From the NCBI RefSeq assembly GCF_007860175.1, contig NZ_SJPX01000004.1, positions 779,681-843,680 on the forward strand: a stretch of 64,000 nt of DNA. The letters are read 5' to 3'. The stretch comes from Rubripirellula reticaptiva. GTDB taxonomy: Bacteria > Planctomycetota > Planctomycetia > Pirellulales > Pirellulaceae. Both the position numbers and the translations under genes were made by a program. Positions 7,644-16,729 of the stretch are shown here, piece after piece (the stretch's first letter is position 1; each line of letters opens with the position of its first letter). The notes below the pieces were generated by a model. It saw only the letters and a program-made list of their open reading frames with translations. It did not search any database and had not been told where the DNA came from.

Positions 7644-10268
7644 GTGGAAAGAAGCTGGGATGTGAATATTCCCAGGCTCCTACTATTCCTACGATCGTAC
7701 CACCCGGCTTCAAAAACGCCCACACTGAAAACGCCCTACCAACAGGACTACGCCGCCTTGTCCGCAGCGATCGAAATTCGTGGCGCTCGCGTCCACAACC
7801 TGCAAAGTGTCGATATCGACATTCCTCGAGACGCGGTAACCGTGATCACTGGCGTGTCGGGCAGCGGCAAGAGCTCGCTGGCGTTTGATACGCTTTATGC
7901 CGAGGGCCAGCGGCAATACATCGACAGTCTTTCCGCGTATGCACGTCAGTTTTTGGACCAGATCCCGCGTCCCGACGTTGATTCGATCGACGGGCTGGCA
8001 CCGACGCTTGCGATCGACCAAAAAGCTGGTAATTCCGGCGCTCGCAGCACCGTCGCTACGGTCACCGAGATCTATGACTATCTCCGGCTGCTGTTCGCAC
8101 GCGTCGGCACGCCACACTGCAGCAACTGTGGCAGTGCGATCGCCCAACAGTCGGCGGACAACATTCGCGAAACGTTATTGGCGATGCCAGAGAAAACGAA
8201 ACTGGTTTTGATGGCGCCGATGGTGCGCGGCCGCCGCGGTGAACATCGCGAAGTGCTCGAAACGATTCAGAAGTCCGGGCTAGTCCGGGCTCGCGTCGAC
8301 GGCGAAATGTATCTGCTCGAAGACATTCCACCGTTGGCGGTCCGTAAAAATCACTCGATCGAAGCAGTCATCGATCGGCTGGTCATTCGCGAAGGTATCG
8401 AGTCGCGGTTGCATGATTCGGTCGATTTGGCTTTGCGATTGGGCGAAGGCTTGATGTCAGCGTTAGTCCAGAAGCCTGGGACGGACGAGACCGAAACGAT
8501 TTTTAGCACATCGATGGCCTGTGTCGAATGTGGTGCCAGTTTCGAAGAACTGGAACCGCGGACGTTCAGTTTCAACAGCCCCTACGGCGCCTGCCCAACC
8601 TGCGACGGGCTTGGCACCATGGGCGAGGGCGAAAACACTGACATGTGTCAGTCGTGCGAAGGATCAAGGCTGCGTCCGGAAGCCCGCCGAGTCACGATCG
8701 GTGGTCTGTCGATCGATCGCCTGACGGCCATGTCGCTTTGCGACGCAAAGGATTGGATGGATCAAGTCGTCCAACACACGTCGGCGCTGCACGCGAAAGT
8801 TGCCGATCCGATTGTTCGCGAAGTGACGCGGCGACTTGAGTTTCTGATGCGAGTCGGCGTCACTTATCTGACTCTCGATCGGGCCGCCGATTCGTTAAGC
8901 GGTGGTGAATTGCAACGCGTCCGTTTGGCGACCAGTATCGGCAGCGGTTTGGTCGGTGTTTGTTATGTCTTGGACGAGCCATCGATCGGTTTGCATCCTG
9001 CCGACCACAATCGATTGATCGACTGCATTCGACAATTGCAAACTCAGGGCAACACAGTCGTCATCGTCGAACACGACGAAGCGACGATGCGGCATGCTGA
9101 CTTTCTAGTCGACATCGGTCCTGGTGCGGGGAAACACGGCGGAAAAATCATCAGTCAGGGAACACCCGACGAAGTCGCGTCCGATCCCAACAGCCTCACC
9201 GGCGCCTACTTGCTGGGCACTCGCTCGGTACCGATTCCGAAGACTCGGCGGGAACCTAAAGACTGGCTAACGATCACGGATGTGACGACTCACAATCTGA
9301 AAAAGGTCACTGCCGAGTTTCCTCTGGGAATGTTGGTCGGAATTAGCGGCGTGTCGGGCAGCGGCAAGAGTTCGCTGGTCAACGATACGTTGTATCCGGC
9401 ACTCGCGAAAAAGTTGGGATTGGTGTCGGTAAAGCCAGGCCCGTTCAAAAGTCTGCGCGGCGCAACCAAGATCGACAAACTAATTCCCATTGATCAAGCA
9501 CCGATCGGCCGTAGTCCACGTAGTTGCCCGGCCACGTACGCAGGTGTGCTCGACGAGGTGCGAAAGGTGTTCGCCAAGACCCGCGAAGCCAAGACGCGAG
9601 GCTTTTCGACCAGTCGGTTTAGTTTCAATTCAAAAGAAGGACAGTGCGAGCTTTGCAAGGGGCATGGCGTCGAGCGAATCTCGATGAACTTCTTGAGCGA
9701 TCTGTTCGTCACGTGCACGCGATGTGGTGGAAAACGTTTCAATCGACAAACATTGCAAGTGCGTTTCAAAGGTGCCAGCGTGGCGGACGTCTTAGAAATG
9801 TCGATTGATGGCGCGGCCGAGTTCTTTGAAAACGTCCCCAAGATTCATCGACAACTCGTGTCACTGCAAGACGTTGGACTCGGTTACGTGCATCTTGGTC
9901 AAGCCAGCACGACGCTTAGCGGTGGCGAAGCCCAGCGGATCAAATTGGGGACGGAACTTGCAAGAGTATCGACCGGTAAAACACTCTATTTGCTGGACGA
10001 GCCAACCACTGGGCTTCACTTTTCGGACGTCGAGCGATTGGTCGGAGTATTGCAGCGGTTGGTCGACGCGGGCAACACGGTGCTGGTGATTGAGCACAAT
10101 TTCGATCTGCTGGCCGCTTGCGACTGGATTGTTGATCTGGGGCCCGAGGGTGGCGATGGTGGTGGAGAAATTTTGGCTGCTGGCACGCCTGAAACGGTTG
10201 CGAAAACGAAGAATAATGCGACTGGAAAATACTTGGCCCAAACGTTGAAGGCGGGAAACAGGAAGTGA
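7644..10268 (+). CDS. uvrA: Excinuclease ABC subunit A (short form)
   Basis: This is the damage-recognition ATPase of nucleotide excision repair. Two ABC modules are visible: Walker A GVSGSGKSS in each half, signatures LSGGELQRVRLA and LSGGEAQRIKLG, and Walker B VLDEPSIGLHP and LLDEPTTGLH. Zinc-finger cysteines appear in CVECG, CPTCDG, CQSCEG, CELCKG and CTRCGG. The UvrB-interaction region (about residues 155-260) is present. The protein is 874 residues from GTG 7644, but the first 38 or so look like non-coding leader. TTG 7758, with AGGA ten bases upstream, gives about 836 residues and a better N-terminus. E. coli UvrA has 940. Much of the difference is between CPTCDGLG and CQSCEG, which are only about 20 residues apart here. 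Its stop overlaps the next start. Confidence 0.95.
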   Translation: MERSWDVNIPRLLLFLRSYHPASKTPTLKTPYQQDYAALSAAIEIRGARVHNLQSVDIDIPRDAVTVITGVSGSGKSSLAFDTLYAEGQRQYIDSLSAYARQFLDQIPRPDVDSIDGLAPTLAIDQKAGNSGARSTVATVTEIYDYLRLLFARVGTPHCSNCGSAIAQQSADNIRETLLAMPEKTKLVLMAPMVRGRRGEHREVLETIQKSGLVRARVDGEMYLLEDIPPLAVRKNHSIEAVIDRLVIREGIESRLHDSVDLALRLGEGLMSALVQKPGTDETETIFSTSMACVECGASFEELEPRTFSFNSPYGACPTCDGLGTMGEGENTDMCQSCEGSRLRPEARRVTIGGLSIDRLTAMSLCDAKDWMDQVVQHTSALHAKVADPIVREVTRRLEFLMRVGVTYLTLDRAADSLSGGELQRVRLATSIGSGLVGVCYVLDEPSIGLHPADHNRLIDCIRQLQTQGNTVVIVEHDEATMRHADFLVDIGPGAGKHGGKIISQGTPDEVASDPNSLTGAYLLGTRSVPIPKTRREPKDWLTITDVTTHNLKKVTAEFPLGMLVGISGVSGSGKSSLVNDTLYPALAKKLGLVSVKPGPFKSLRGATKIDKLIPIDQAPIGRSPRSCPATYAGVLDEVRKVFAKTREAKTRGFSTSRFSFNSKEGQCELCKGHGVERISMNFLSDLFVTCTRCGGKRFNRQTLQVRFKGASVADVLEMSIDGAAEFFENVPKIHRQLVSLQDVGLGYVHLGQASTTLSGGEAQRIKLGTELARVSTGKTLYLLDEPTTGLHFSDVERLVGVLQRLVDAGNTVLVIEHNFDLLAACDWIVDLGPEGGDGGGEILAAGTPETVAKTKNNATGKYLAQTLKAGNRK

Positions 10269-11119
10269 TGGTTCGCAACCCTTCGCTGTCGCCCGATAAG
10301 CCGTACTTGGTGGTCCGCGAGCGCGAGCCCGATGGGGATGGTGGTCTGGCCAATGTCTTGACGGTGTTCTTGACGGCGTCGGAGTGTCCGATCGGATGCT
10401 CGATGTGCGACCTGTGGAAGAACACATTGAAAACACCAACGCCCTCCGGTGCAATCGTTCGTCAGCTTGATTCGGCGATCGGTGATTCGAAACCCGCTGG
10501 ATGGATCAAGCTGTACAACAGCGGCAACTTTTTTGATCGACGCAGTATTCCTCCGACTGATTATTCGTCGATTGCCAAGCGTGTTGCCGGTTATGAACGT
10601 GTGATTGTCGAGAATCATCCCAAGATTGGGCGTCGCCGGCTAATGGAGTTTCGCGACTTAATCGACGCATCCTTGGAGGTCGCCGTTGGATTGGAAACCG
10701 TCCAACCGCGGTGGCTCGGTCGGCTGGGCAAACAGATGTCGCGCGGTGACTTTGATGCTTACGCGAATTGGCTTGCCAAGGAACGAGTTGACTTACGTGT
10801 GTTTTTAATCGTGGGCGTGCCTGGGATCGGCCAGCATGAGGCGATTCGCTGGGCAAGGTTATCAGTGCGACATGCCATTCACGCCGGAGCACGGCACGTC
10901 AGCTTGATTCCTGCGCGAGAGGGATACGGTTGGAACGGTCAGTCGGGCGAATTACCAGCGCTCGCCCCGTCAATGCTGGCGAACCTTTTGAGCGAATCGG
11001 TCGCAGATGCCAAAGGTCGTGCTTGTGTCACGATGGATCTTTGGGATCAGGATCCCGATTGCGATGAAGTTGTATGGATGAACGAAATGAATTTGAATCA
11101 AAGGGCATGGCGGCTATGA
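10268..11119 (+). CDS. Radical SAM protein of unknown substrate
   Basis: The 283-residue protein carries a CxxxCxxC iron-sulfur motif (C40, C44, C47 in SECPIGCSMCDLW), the hallmark of radical SAM enzymes, followed by KLYNSGNFFD and VAVGLETVQP, which fit the barrel. No second cluster motif is visible at the C-terminus. The ATG lies in a TGATG overlap with the uvrA stop, preceded by AGGAAG, so translation is coupled to uvrA. The 3' end overlaps the next gene as ATGA. I recognise the general family, which also resembles radical SAM proteins related to archaeosine synthesis, but I cannot name the substrate. Coupling to the flavoprotein next door suggests a shared pathway. Confidence 0.8.
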   Translation: MVRNPSLSPDKPYLVVREREPDGDGGLANVLTVFLTASECPIGCSMCDLWKNTLKTPTPSGAIVRQLDSAIGDSKPAGWIKLYNSGNFFDRRSIPPTDYSSIAKRVAGYERVIVENHPKIGRRRLMEFRDLIDASLEVAVGLETVQPRWLGRLGKQMSRGDFDAYANWLAKERVDLRVFLIVGVPGIGQHEAIRWARLSVRHAIHAGARHVSLIPAREGYGWNGQSGELPALAPSMLANLLSESVADAKGRACVTMDLWDQDPDCDEVVWMNEMNLNQRAWRL

Positions 11120-12534
11120 ACGAAATCGATGTCGCCGTCATCGGTTCCGGGTTTTCGGGATCGATACTTGCTCGGGTGTTGGCATCAAAAGGGATGACGG
11201 TCGCGATGATCGATCCTCAGATGCATCCACGCTTTGCGATCGGTGAATCTTCGACGCCGATCGCGGATGCGATACTGCGGAGGCTGGGGACGCGATACGG
11301 ACTGAAGGACTTGATTTCGTTGTCGACCTGGGGAAGTTGGCAGTGGGATCATGCTGATTTGGATTGCGGTCGCAAACGAGGCTTCAGTTATTTTGCTCAT
11401 CCAAAAGGTCAACCGTTTTCGGAATCGCATATTGGCGAGCGAAGTTTATTGGCCGCTGCCAGTCCTGAGGACGATGTGGCGGATACCCATTGGTTTCGCG
11501 CCGATGTGGATCACTACCTTTGTCAGCAAGCGACCACAGAAGGCGTCGCCTTGGCAGCTGGTTTTTCAGTGGCATCGATTGAAAGCTCCGGCGACCAGTG
11601 GGTGTTGCAATTGTCAGGGCCCGATGACAGTCCTAAGCAATTGACGATGCGGGCACGATGGGTGATTGATGCGTCAGGGCAATCTGCTGCGCTGGCAAGA
11701 TTGTTGGGTGCCCGCGATATGGCGGATCGTTTGCAAACTCAAACGCACAGTACCTTCACGCACTTTCATGGTGTGCCTAGCTGGCAAGAAACTCTGCAAG
11801 CCAGTGGGATCGACGGTTCCGAGCCGTTCAATTGCGATGATGCCGCCCAGCATCATTTATTAGGCAATGGCTGGATGTGGATGCTGCGATTTGTCAGCGG
11901 AATAACAAGCGTTGGTTACACGACAACCGTAGGGCGACCTCTCGAATGGTCGGGATACCCGTCGATCGAAGCGATGATGAAACCTGCGTGGTTGGTTCGT
12001 CCCGGAGTTGGATGGCAGCAAACTGATCGACTGCAGCGATGGTTTGATCCCATTTGCGCCGAGCGTGCGATCATGTTGCCGACCGCGGCGCTAACGATGG
12101 ATCCGCTGCATAGCACAGGAATCGCTCATGCGCTTGCCGGTGTGGAACGGGTGGCGGGCATCATCTTAGATGATCACTCGGCGAACGATTACGCCACCAG
12201 TTTTCATCGCGAAACGATGTTGCTGGACCGATTGGTTAGTACTGCCTACGACGTGATGGATGACTTTCCGCGATTCACCGCAGCATGCATGTTGTATTTT
12301 GCCGGTGCCATTGCCTGCGAAGAACGGTTGCAAAAAGGCGAGACACCGACGGCATTGTGGAACGCCGACGATCCGCTGTTTGTCGCGGCAACGGACAATG
12401 CGTGTGCAATGATCGCCGATCGCTCGAACGACAAATATGAAACGCAAGTTCGTGAAACCATTGCGCCGTGGAACACGGCTGGCTTGATGGATCCCGCAGT
12501 CAACAACCGTTATGCGTATACGGCGACCAAGTAG
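11116..12534 (+). CDS. FAD-dependent oxidoreductase, tryptophan halogenase-like
   Basis: Starting at the ATG that overlaps the upstream stop (ATGA), the product has 472 residues. Its N-terminus, MNEIDVAVIGSGFSGSILA, holds the Rossmann GxGxxG (G10, G12, G15) for FAD. GESSTP at about residue 40, WVIDASGQSA in the middle and the later ALTMDPLHSTGIAHALAG fit the flavin monooxygenase/halogenase/geranylgeranyl reductase superfamily. The segment GNGWMWML recalls the WxWxIP motif of flavin halogenases but lacks its final IP, so halogenation is not assured. There is no signal peptide. It is the last gene of the uvrA-radical SAM run. Longer starts at 11074 and 11107 exist but fit the overlap less well. 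Confidence 0.78.
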   Translation: MNEIDVAVIGSGFSGSILARVLASKGMTVAMIDPQMHPRFAIGESSTPIADAILRRLGTRYGLKDLISLSTWGSWQWDHADLDCGRKRGFSYFAHPKGQPFSESHIGERSLLAAASPEDDVADTHWFRADVDHYLCQQATTEGVALAAGFSVASIESSGDQWVLQLSGPDDSPKQLTMRARWVIDASGQSAALARLLGARDMADRLQTQTHSTFTHFHGVPSWQETLQASGIDGSEPFNCDDAAQHHLLGNGWMWMLRFVSGITSVGYTTTVGRPLEWSGYPSIEAMMKPAWLVRPGVGWQQTDRLQRWFDPICAERAIMLPTAALTMDPLHSTGIAHALAGVERVAGIILDDHSANDYATSFHRETMLLDRLVSTAYDVMDDFPRFTAACMLYFAGAIACEERLQKGETPTALWNADDPLFVAATDNACAMIADRSNDKYETQVRETIAPWNTAGLMDPAVNNRYAYTATK

Positions 12535-12674
12535 ACGCCGATCGATCGCATGCTTGAGATGTTGGCCGGGCTTCGGAAGACGCTGGATTGTGGGAATGAT
12601 CTTGCTTTGAAGCTGCAGATTCGGCTATCGGGGACTGAAAGAAGCTCAAATTCGCCTTTCAGGACTCGCTCGCG

Positions 12675-14714
12675 ATGCACTCGTCACGACGTCGAACAAC
12701 CACTGCTATGCTCATTCTGCTCCTCACCCTAGGGATCCTGTGGGGGACTCCGGTGACGGCCGAGGATGACGCAACGTTCCAACCCTACACGGTTTACGTC
12801 GCTCAGGAAGAATCACACGCTCGATGTGGTCCGTCGGCCGACGCCTATCGGACTGACGAACTTCGTCATGGGCAAGCGTTAGAGGTCTACTTCGAAGCCA
12901 AAGACGGGTGGTTGGGCATTCGTCCGCCGGAGTCTGCGTTTTGTTGGATTCCCGCCGAAACCGTCAAGCTTGATGCCAGCGGCGACAACGGTCTGGTGAT
13001 CGAAGACCATACTGTTGCTTGGATTGGAACCCATCTGGGGCGTGCTCGTTCCTACAAATGGCAAGTTCAATTGGCCGAAGGTGAACCGGTTGCCGTGATC
13101 GGCAAGAGTGAGCGTGAAGGGCCCGATGGACCTCAATTGTGGTACCGCATCGTGCCACCGTCGGGCGAATTCCGTTGGGTTCACCGTGATCAAGTTGTCA
13201 CCAATAGCGAAGAACTGATCGCCTCACTTGATCGTGAAGTACCTCGCGAAGAAATCATGTTTGCCGAAGCTGGGCCCACTTCGCCTCGCAATTCGATCGA
13301 AAGCACATCGCGCCAAAGATCGGGAATCCGAGATCCTCGTTCGCAAGTCGGGGCCAACACAAAACCGCAATCGGTGCCGACGTCTCGGCCTGCGTCGCGA
13401 TCGTCGGTAGCAGACACCAAGCCGGTGTCGAGTCGTCGCGTGATTGATGAACCGGAACTGGTTCAGGCATCGGGACAATCCGTTTTGGATAATGCGGCCT
13501 ATGACAATGGTGTTGAAATGATGCCAATCGGCAGTGGGCTGAAGGAGTCTTGGCAAGCGAACCAAATACGCCGCACGACGGATCAGCCACTTGGGTCGAT
13601 TCAGCAGTCTGGATCGGGTGAGGATCTTGCTGCGTTGCATTCGCCGCCCAGCCTTTCCACGGGGACATCAAACGATGCGTCATCGGTCGAACCAACCAAA
13701 CGCAAGGGGCTGATTGCATCCGTCGCTTTCTTGGGGCGTCCGAAGTTGGGGCCGATTGGTGCTGAGCAAAACGCGACGCAAATCGAACCTGCATCCGAAG
13801 ATAGTTGGGTGTCCGGAATCGGTCGACGGATCGCTGCTGCGACGACGACCGAACCACCAATGGCTCCCCAGACTCAGGCCGCGTCGATGCAAGCGTTTGC
13901 ATCGCCAAGTGAGCCCGTGCAGTCACCTGCAACGCTTGGTGCGCCGTCGCCTGTCATGCAAGTTTCGGGATCGTTGCCGATGCCGGCTCAACAGTTATCG
14001 CCGGCTGCCTCTGGATGGGCTCCGTCGAACGGGATGGCACCTGCGGTGGTAGCACCGATATTGAACCAAGTGAACGCGAAGCCAATGAACGTGGTTTCAT
14101 CGCAGCGTATTGAACAAATTCGCCAGGAAGCCAGCGGCGCCGATATTGATACGCTGACTCTTCTTTTGTCGCGGCTGATGTCCGCACAGGCGTCGGGTTT
14201 GGAAACGGAACCGGTCGCTGCTGCGGCTCGTCAGTTGGTTGGTACCGCAAATGATACAGCGATCGCGACTCGCGCGAGAAAGTTGGCCGAGCGAGCCGAC
14301 CAATACGCTCGCCTAGCAAACCGCCGCGACGGCAACGCAATGATCCGCAACCAAGGCGACTTGATGTTGGCCGACGCCCAGACGCCTGAGATCGATTCGC
14401 TGGAAATTCCGTCGGGGTTGGGGACGATCGCTTCTGCCATTGGGCTGGGAGCACCGCAGGCCCCCTCGGCGTCGGAAGCTGTACCCGCCTTCAGCGGCCA
14501 ATTGGTCCAAGTCTACTCGGCCCGTCCAAACAGCCCCCCGTTTGCGTTGACCGACAATACGGGACGAACGGTTGCCTATGTGACACCGATTCCGGGAGTG
14601 AATCTGCGAACTCATTTGAACAGCCACGTCAATGTGATTGGAACGGCAGGCTACCTGCCGGGCTTAAATATGCCTCATGTCTTGGCGTCCCAGGCCGTTC
14701 GAACCCCTCAATAA
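12675..14714 (+). CDS. Secreted SH3-like domain protein, unknown function
   Basis: The product has 679 residues. After the basic MHSSRRRTTTAM comes a hydrophobic signal segment (about 11-30) ending VTAEDD. Residues 35-180 contain two SH3b-like units, recognisable from YTVYVAQEESHARCGPSADAYRTD and WVHRDQV. A long Ser/Pro/Gln-rich, probably disordered middle (about 200-480) follows, then a helical segment with many Ala/Arg (480-590) and a compact C-terminal region with LVQVYSARPNSPPFALTDN and HVNVIGTAGYLPG, which looks like a small beta domain. Such proteins in planctomycetes are usually envelope-located. No enzyme motif is seen. The 140-base region upstream holds no gene. Confidence 0.7.
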   Translation: MHSSRRRTTTAMLILLLTLGILWGTPVTAEDDATFQPYTVYVAQEESHARCGPSADAYRTDELRHGQALEVYFEAKDGWLGIRPPESAFCWIPAETVKLDASGDNGLVIEDHTVAWIGTHLGRARSYKWQVQLAEGEPVAVIGKSEREGPDGPQLWYRIVPPSGEFRWVHRDQVVTNSEELIASLDREVPREEIMFAEAGPTSPRNSIESTSRQRSGIRDPRSQVGANTKPQSVPTSRPASRSSVADTKPVSSRRVIDEPELVQASGQSVLDNAAYDNGVEMMPIGSGLKESWQANQIRRTTDQPLGSIQQSGSGEDLAALHSPPSLSTGTSNDASSVEPTKRKGLIASVAFLGRPKLGPIGAEQNATQIEPASEDSWVSGIGRRIAAATTTEPPMAPQTQAASMQAFASPSEPVQSPATLGAPSPVMQVSGSLPMPAQQLSPAASGWAPSNGMAPAVVAPILNQVNAKPMNVVSSQRIEQIRQEASGADIDTLTLLLSRLMSAQASGLETEPVAAAARQLVGTANDTAIATRARKLAERADQYARLANRRDGNAMIRNQGDLMLADAQTPEIDSLEIPSGLGTIASAIGLGAPQAPSASEAVPAFSGQLVQVYSARPNSPPFALTDNTGRTVAYVTPIPGVNLRTHLNSHVNVIGTAGYLPGLNMPHVLASQAVRTPQ

Positions 14715-14784
14715 CCGCTAAATCGCGATCCAGGTCGCGGTTTGGGATCTGGATTGACCGACTCCGGCGGGGTACGATTTCGGC

Positions 14785-15147
14785 ATGAGCATCGAAGAAA
14801 TCAAACACCGCCGACAGCAGCTTCGGAACTTGGTTGTGATGGCGTTTGCCGACGGCCAGTTGGGTGAACGCGAAGTCCACTTGGTGGCAGACCGTTGTGC
14901 TGAACTTGGCCTGGATGAGTACGACCTGCAGAAGGCCGTCGAGTTCGGTTTAGGCGACGACGCGGCTCTCGAGCTGCCCCAGTCCACGGCTGCCCGAGAA
15001 GAACTTCTTTGCGACATGATTCGAATGATGGCTGCCGACGGCCACTTGGATGAAAGCGAAAAGCGATTGTTCGCTTTGGCGGCTGCAAAAATGTCGATTT
15101 CGACAACAGATGTCCAACGGTTGATCGACCAAACGCTTAGGTCGTGA
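14785..15147 (+). CDS. TerB-like protein
   Basis: This 120-residue helical protein has two similar halves, each with an acidic metal-binding-type loop: VMAFADGQLGEREVHLVADRC and MMAADGHLDESEKRLFALAA. The pattern (AD/DG-x-L-x-x-x-E) is that of the TerB/DjlA N-terminal family, often annotated as tellurite resistance TerB. No other Ter genes are nearby, so tellurite resistance should not be assumed. Its stop overlaps the next start as GTGA, so it is translationally coupled to coaB. Confidence 0.75.
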   Translation: MSIEEIKHRRQQLRNLVVMAFADGQLGEREVHLVADRCAELGLDEYDLQKAVEFGLGDDAALELPQSTAAREELLCDMIRMMAADGHLDESEKRLFALAAAKMSISTTDVQRLIDQTLRS

Positions 15148-15806
15148 GCAATAAGTTGGCTCGAATTCTGATTACCTCTGGTCCTACCCGTCAGTACCTT
15201 GACCCGGTTCGCTACATCACCAATGCATCGAGCGGCCGGATGGGTGCGGCCCTGGCGGCTGCGGTGCTGAAGCTTGGCCACGAAGTCGTGATCGTTTCGG
15301 GACCGGTGGCGGTCGAGTATCCCGGCGCCGCGACCGTCATTCCAGTCCTCACCACCGATGAAATGTTGCTGGCCGCGACGGAAACTTTCAAGACGTGCGA
15401 CGGCGCAATCGGTGCCGCAGCGCCATGCGACTACATGCCTCGCGAAATTCAAACCCAGAAAATTTCAAAGACGGGCAAGCCGCTAACTATCGAATTGGTC
15501 GAGACAGCCGACGTCGTGGCAACTCTCGGCCAAAGCAAACGTGATGGCCAGTGGGTCGTTGGTTTCGCACTCGAAACCGAAGACCGACACTTTCGCGCGA
15601 TCGTCAAATTGGAACGCAAGCACTGTGACCTGATGGTCAGCAATGGCCCCGCCGCGATTGACGCGGAAACGAACGAGGTCGAATTGCTTGACTCGAATGG
15701 GATCGTGATCGAGGCGATTCATGGAACCAAAGAACACGTCGCCGACCGACTACTCGCGCAAATCGACGATCGCTTAATTCATCAATCTTCAAAACCTAAA
15801 ACCTAA
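15144..15806 (+). CDS. coaB: Phosphopantothenate-cysteine ligase (stand-alone CoaB domain)
   Basis: The 220-residue protein starts at GTG within the stop of the TerB-like gene. It contains the CoaB signatures [27 protein letters not shown] and [11 protein letters not shown], the dimerisation-motif segment [24 protein letters not shown], and DLMVSNGP. It would join 4'-phosphopantothenate to cysteine in coenzyme A synthesis. In most bacteria this domain is fused behind CoaC (decarboxylase), giving about 400 residues. Here the CoaC half is absent, so a separate coaC should exist elsewhere. The gene sits in a run with pyrD (15818) on the same strand. Confidence 0.88.
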   Translation: MSNKLARILITSGPTRQYLDPVRYITNASSGRMGAALAAAVLKLGHEVVIVSGPVAVEYPGAATVIPVLTTDEMLLAATETFKTCDGAIGAAAPCDYMPREIQTQKISKTGKPLTIELVETADVVATLGQSKRDGQWVVGFALETEDRHFRAIVKLERKHCDLMVSNGPAAIDAETNEVELLDSNGIVIEAIHGTKEHVADRLLAQIDDRLIHQSSKPKT

Positions 15807-15817
15807 TAACGATTCTC

Positions 15818-16723
15818 GTGGACCTATCTGTTTCGCTCGGCCGCTTGCAACTGAAAAATCCGATCATGGTGGCGTCAGGGACGTTCGGATATGCGCGTGA
15901 AATGGAGGGCATCGTCGACGTGCCTCGGCTTGGCGCGGTGTTGCCCAAAACGATCACCGCCGAACCGCGGATCGGTAACGCCCCGTGGCGTACGGTCGAA
16001 ACAACCGCCGGGCTCTTGAATGCAATCGGGCTTGATAATGACGGCGTTGATACATTCATTGAACATCACTTGCCGTATTTGACTTCGCTGGGCACGTCGA
16101 TCGTGGTTAGCGTTGCCGGTCGCACGGAAGACGATTTTGTTCAGTTGGCTCGGCGCGTTGGCGAGTATAAGGGCGTAGCGGCGATCGAATTGAATCTGTC
16201 GTGTCCGAACGTCAGCGGAGGAATTGACTTTGGCACCAACGCCGAATCATGTCGCAGCGTCGTCGCGGCTGCTCGCAAGGCAACTCAAGTCCCGATCTTG
16301 GCCAAGTTGACGCCGAACGTCACTCGCATTGCCGACATCGCTAGAGGTGCTGCCGACGGTGGCGCCGACGCGGTTTGCTTGATCAACACGGTTCTTGGGA
16401 TGGCCGTCGATTGGCGAAAAAGAAAGACAATGCTGGGCAACGGCATGGGCGGTTTGAGTGGTCCGGCGATCAAGCCGATCGCGCTTCGCTGTGTGCATCA
16501 AGTCGCCTCGGCAGTCGACATTCCGATCATCGGCATCGGAGGCATCGCAACGATCGATGATGTGATGCAGTTCTTGGTGACGGGCGCCAGTGCGGTTCAG
16601 ATTGGAACGGCAAATTACTATGACCCGACGGTTTCGACACGGTTGATCGACGAATTGCCCGCCGCGCTGGCCGAGATCGGCGCTGCCAGCGTCGGCGAGT
16701 GCGTCCGAACGCTGGGCAAGTAG
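15818..16723 (+). CDS. pyrD: Dihydroorotate dehydrogenase, class 1B catalytic subunit
   Basis: The 301-residue protein starts at GTG 15818, eleven bases after coaB. Motifs include [17 protein letters not shown] near the N-terminus, the active-site segment [12 protein letters not shown] with the catalytic cysteine, [31 protein letters not shown] and the FMN-phosphate loop [10 protein letters not shown]. This is the cytosolic class 1B form that oxidises dihydroorotate to orotate in pyrimidine synthesis. Class 1B enzymes normally work with PyrK, an FAD/2Fe-2S subunit that passes electrons to NAD. No pyrK is next to it, so the partner must be elsewhere. Confidence 0.93.
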   Translation: MDLSVSLGRLQLKNPIMVASGTFGYAREMEGIVDVPRLGAVLPKTITAEPRIGNAPWRTVETTAGLLNAIGLDNDGVDTFIEHHLPYLTSLGTSIVVSVAGRTEDDFVQLARRVGEYKGVAAIELNLSCPNVSGGIDFGTNAESCRSVVAAARKATQVPILAKLTPNVTRIADIARGAADGGADAVCLINTVLGMAVDWRKRKTMLGNGMGGLSGPAIKPIALRCVHQVASAVDIPIIGIGGIATIDDVMQFLVTGASAVQIGTANYYDPTVSTRLIDELPAALAEIGAASVGECVRTLGK

Positions 16724-16729
16724 AACGCC

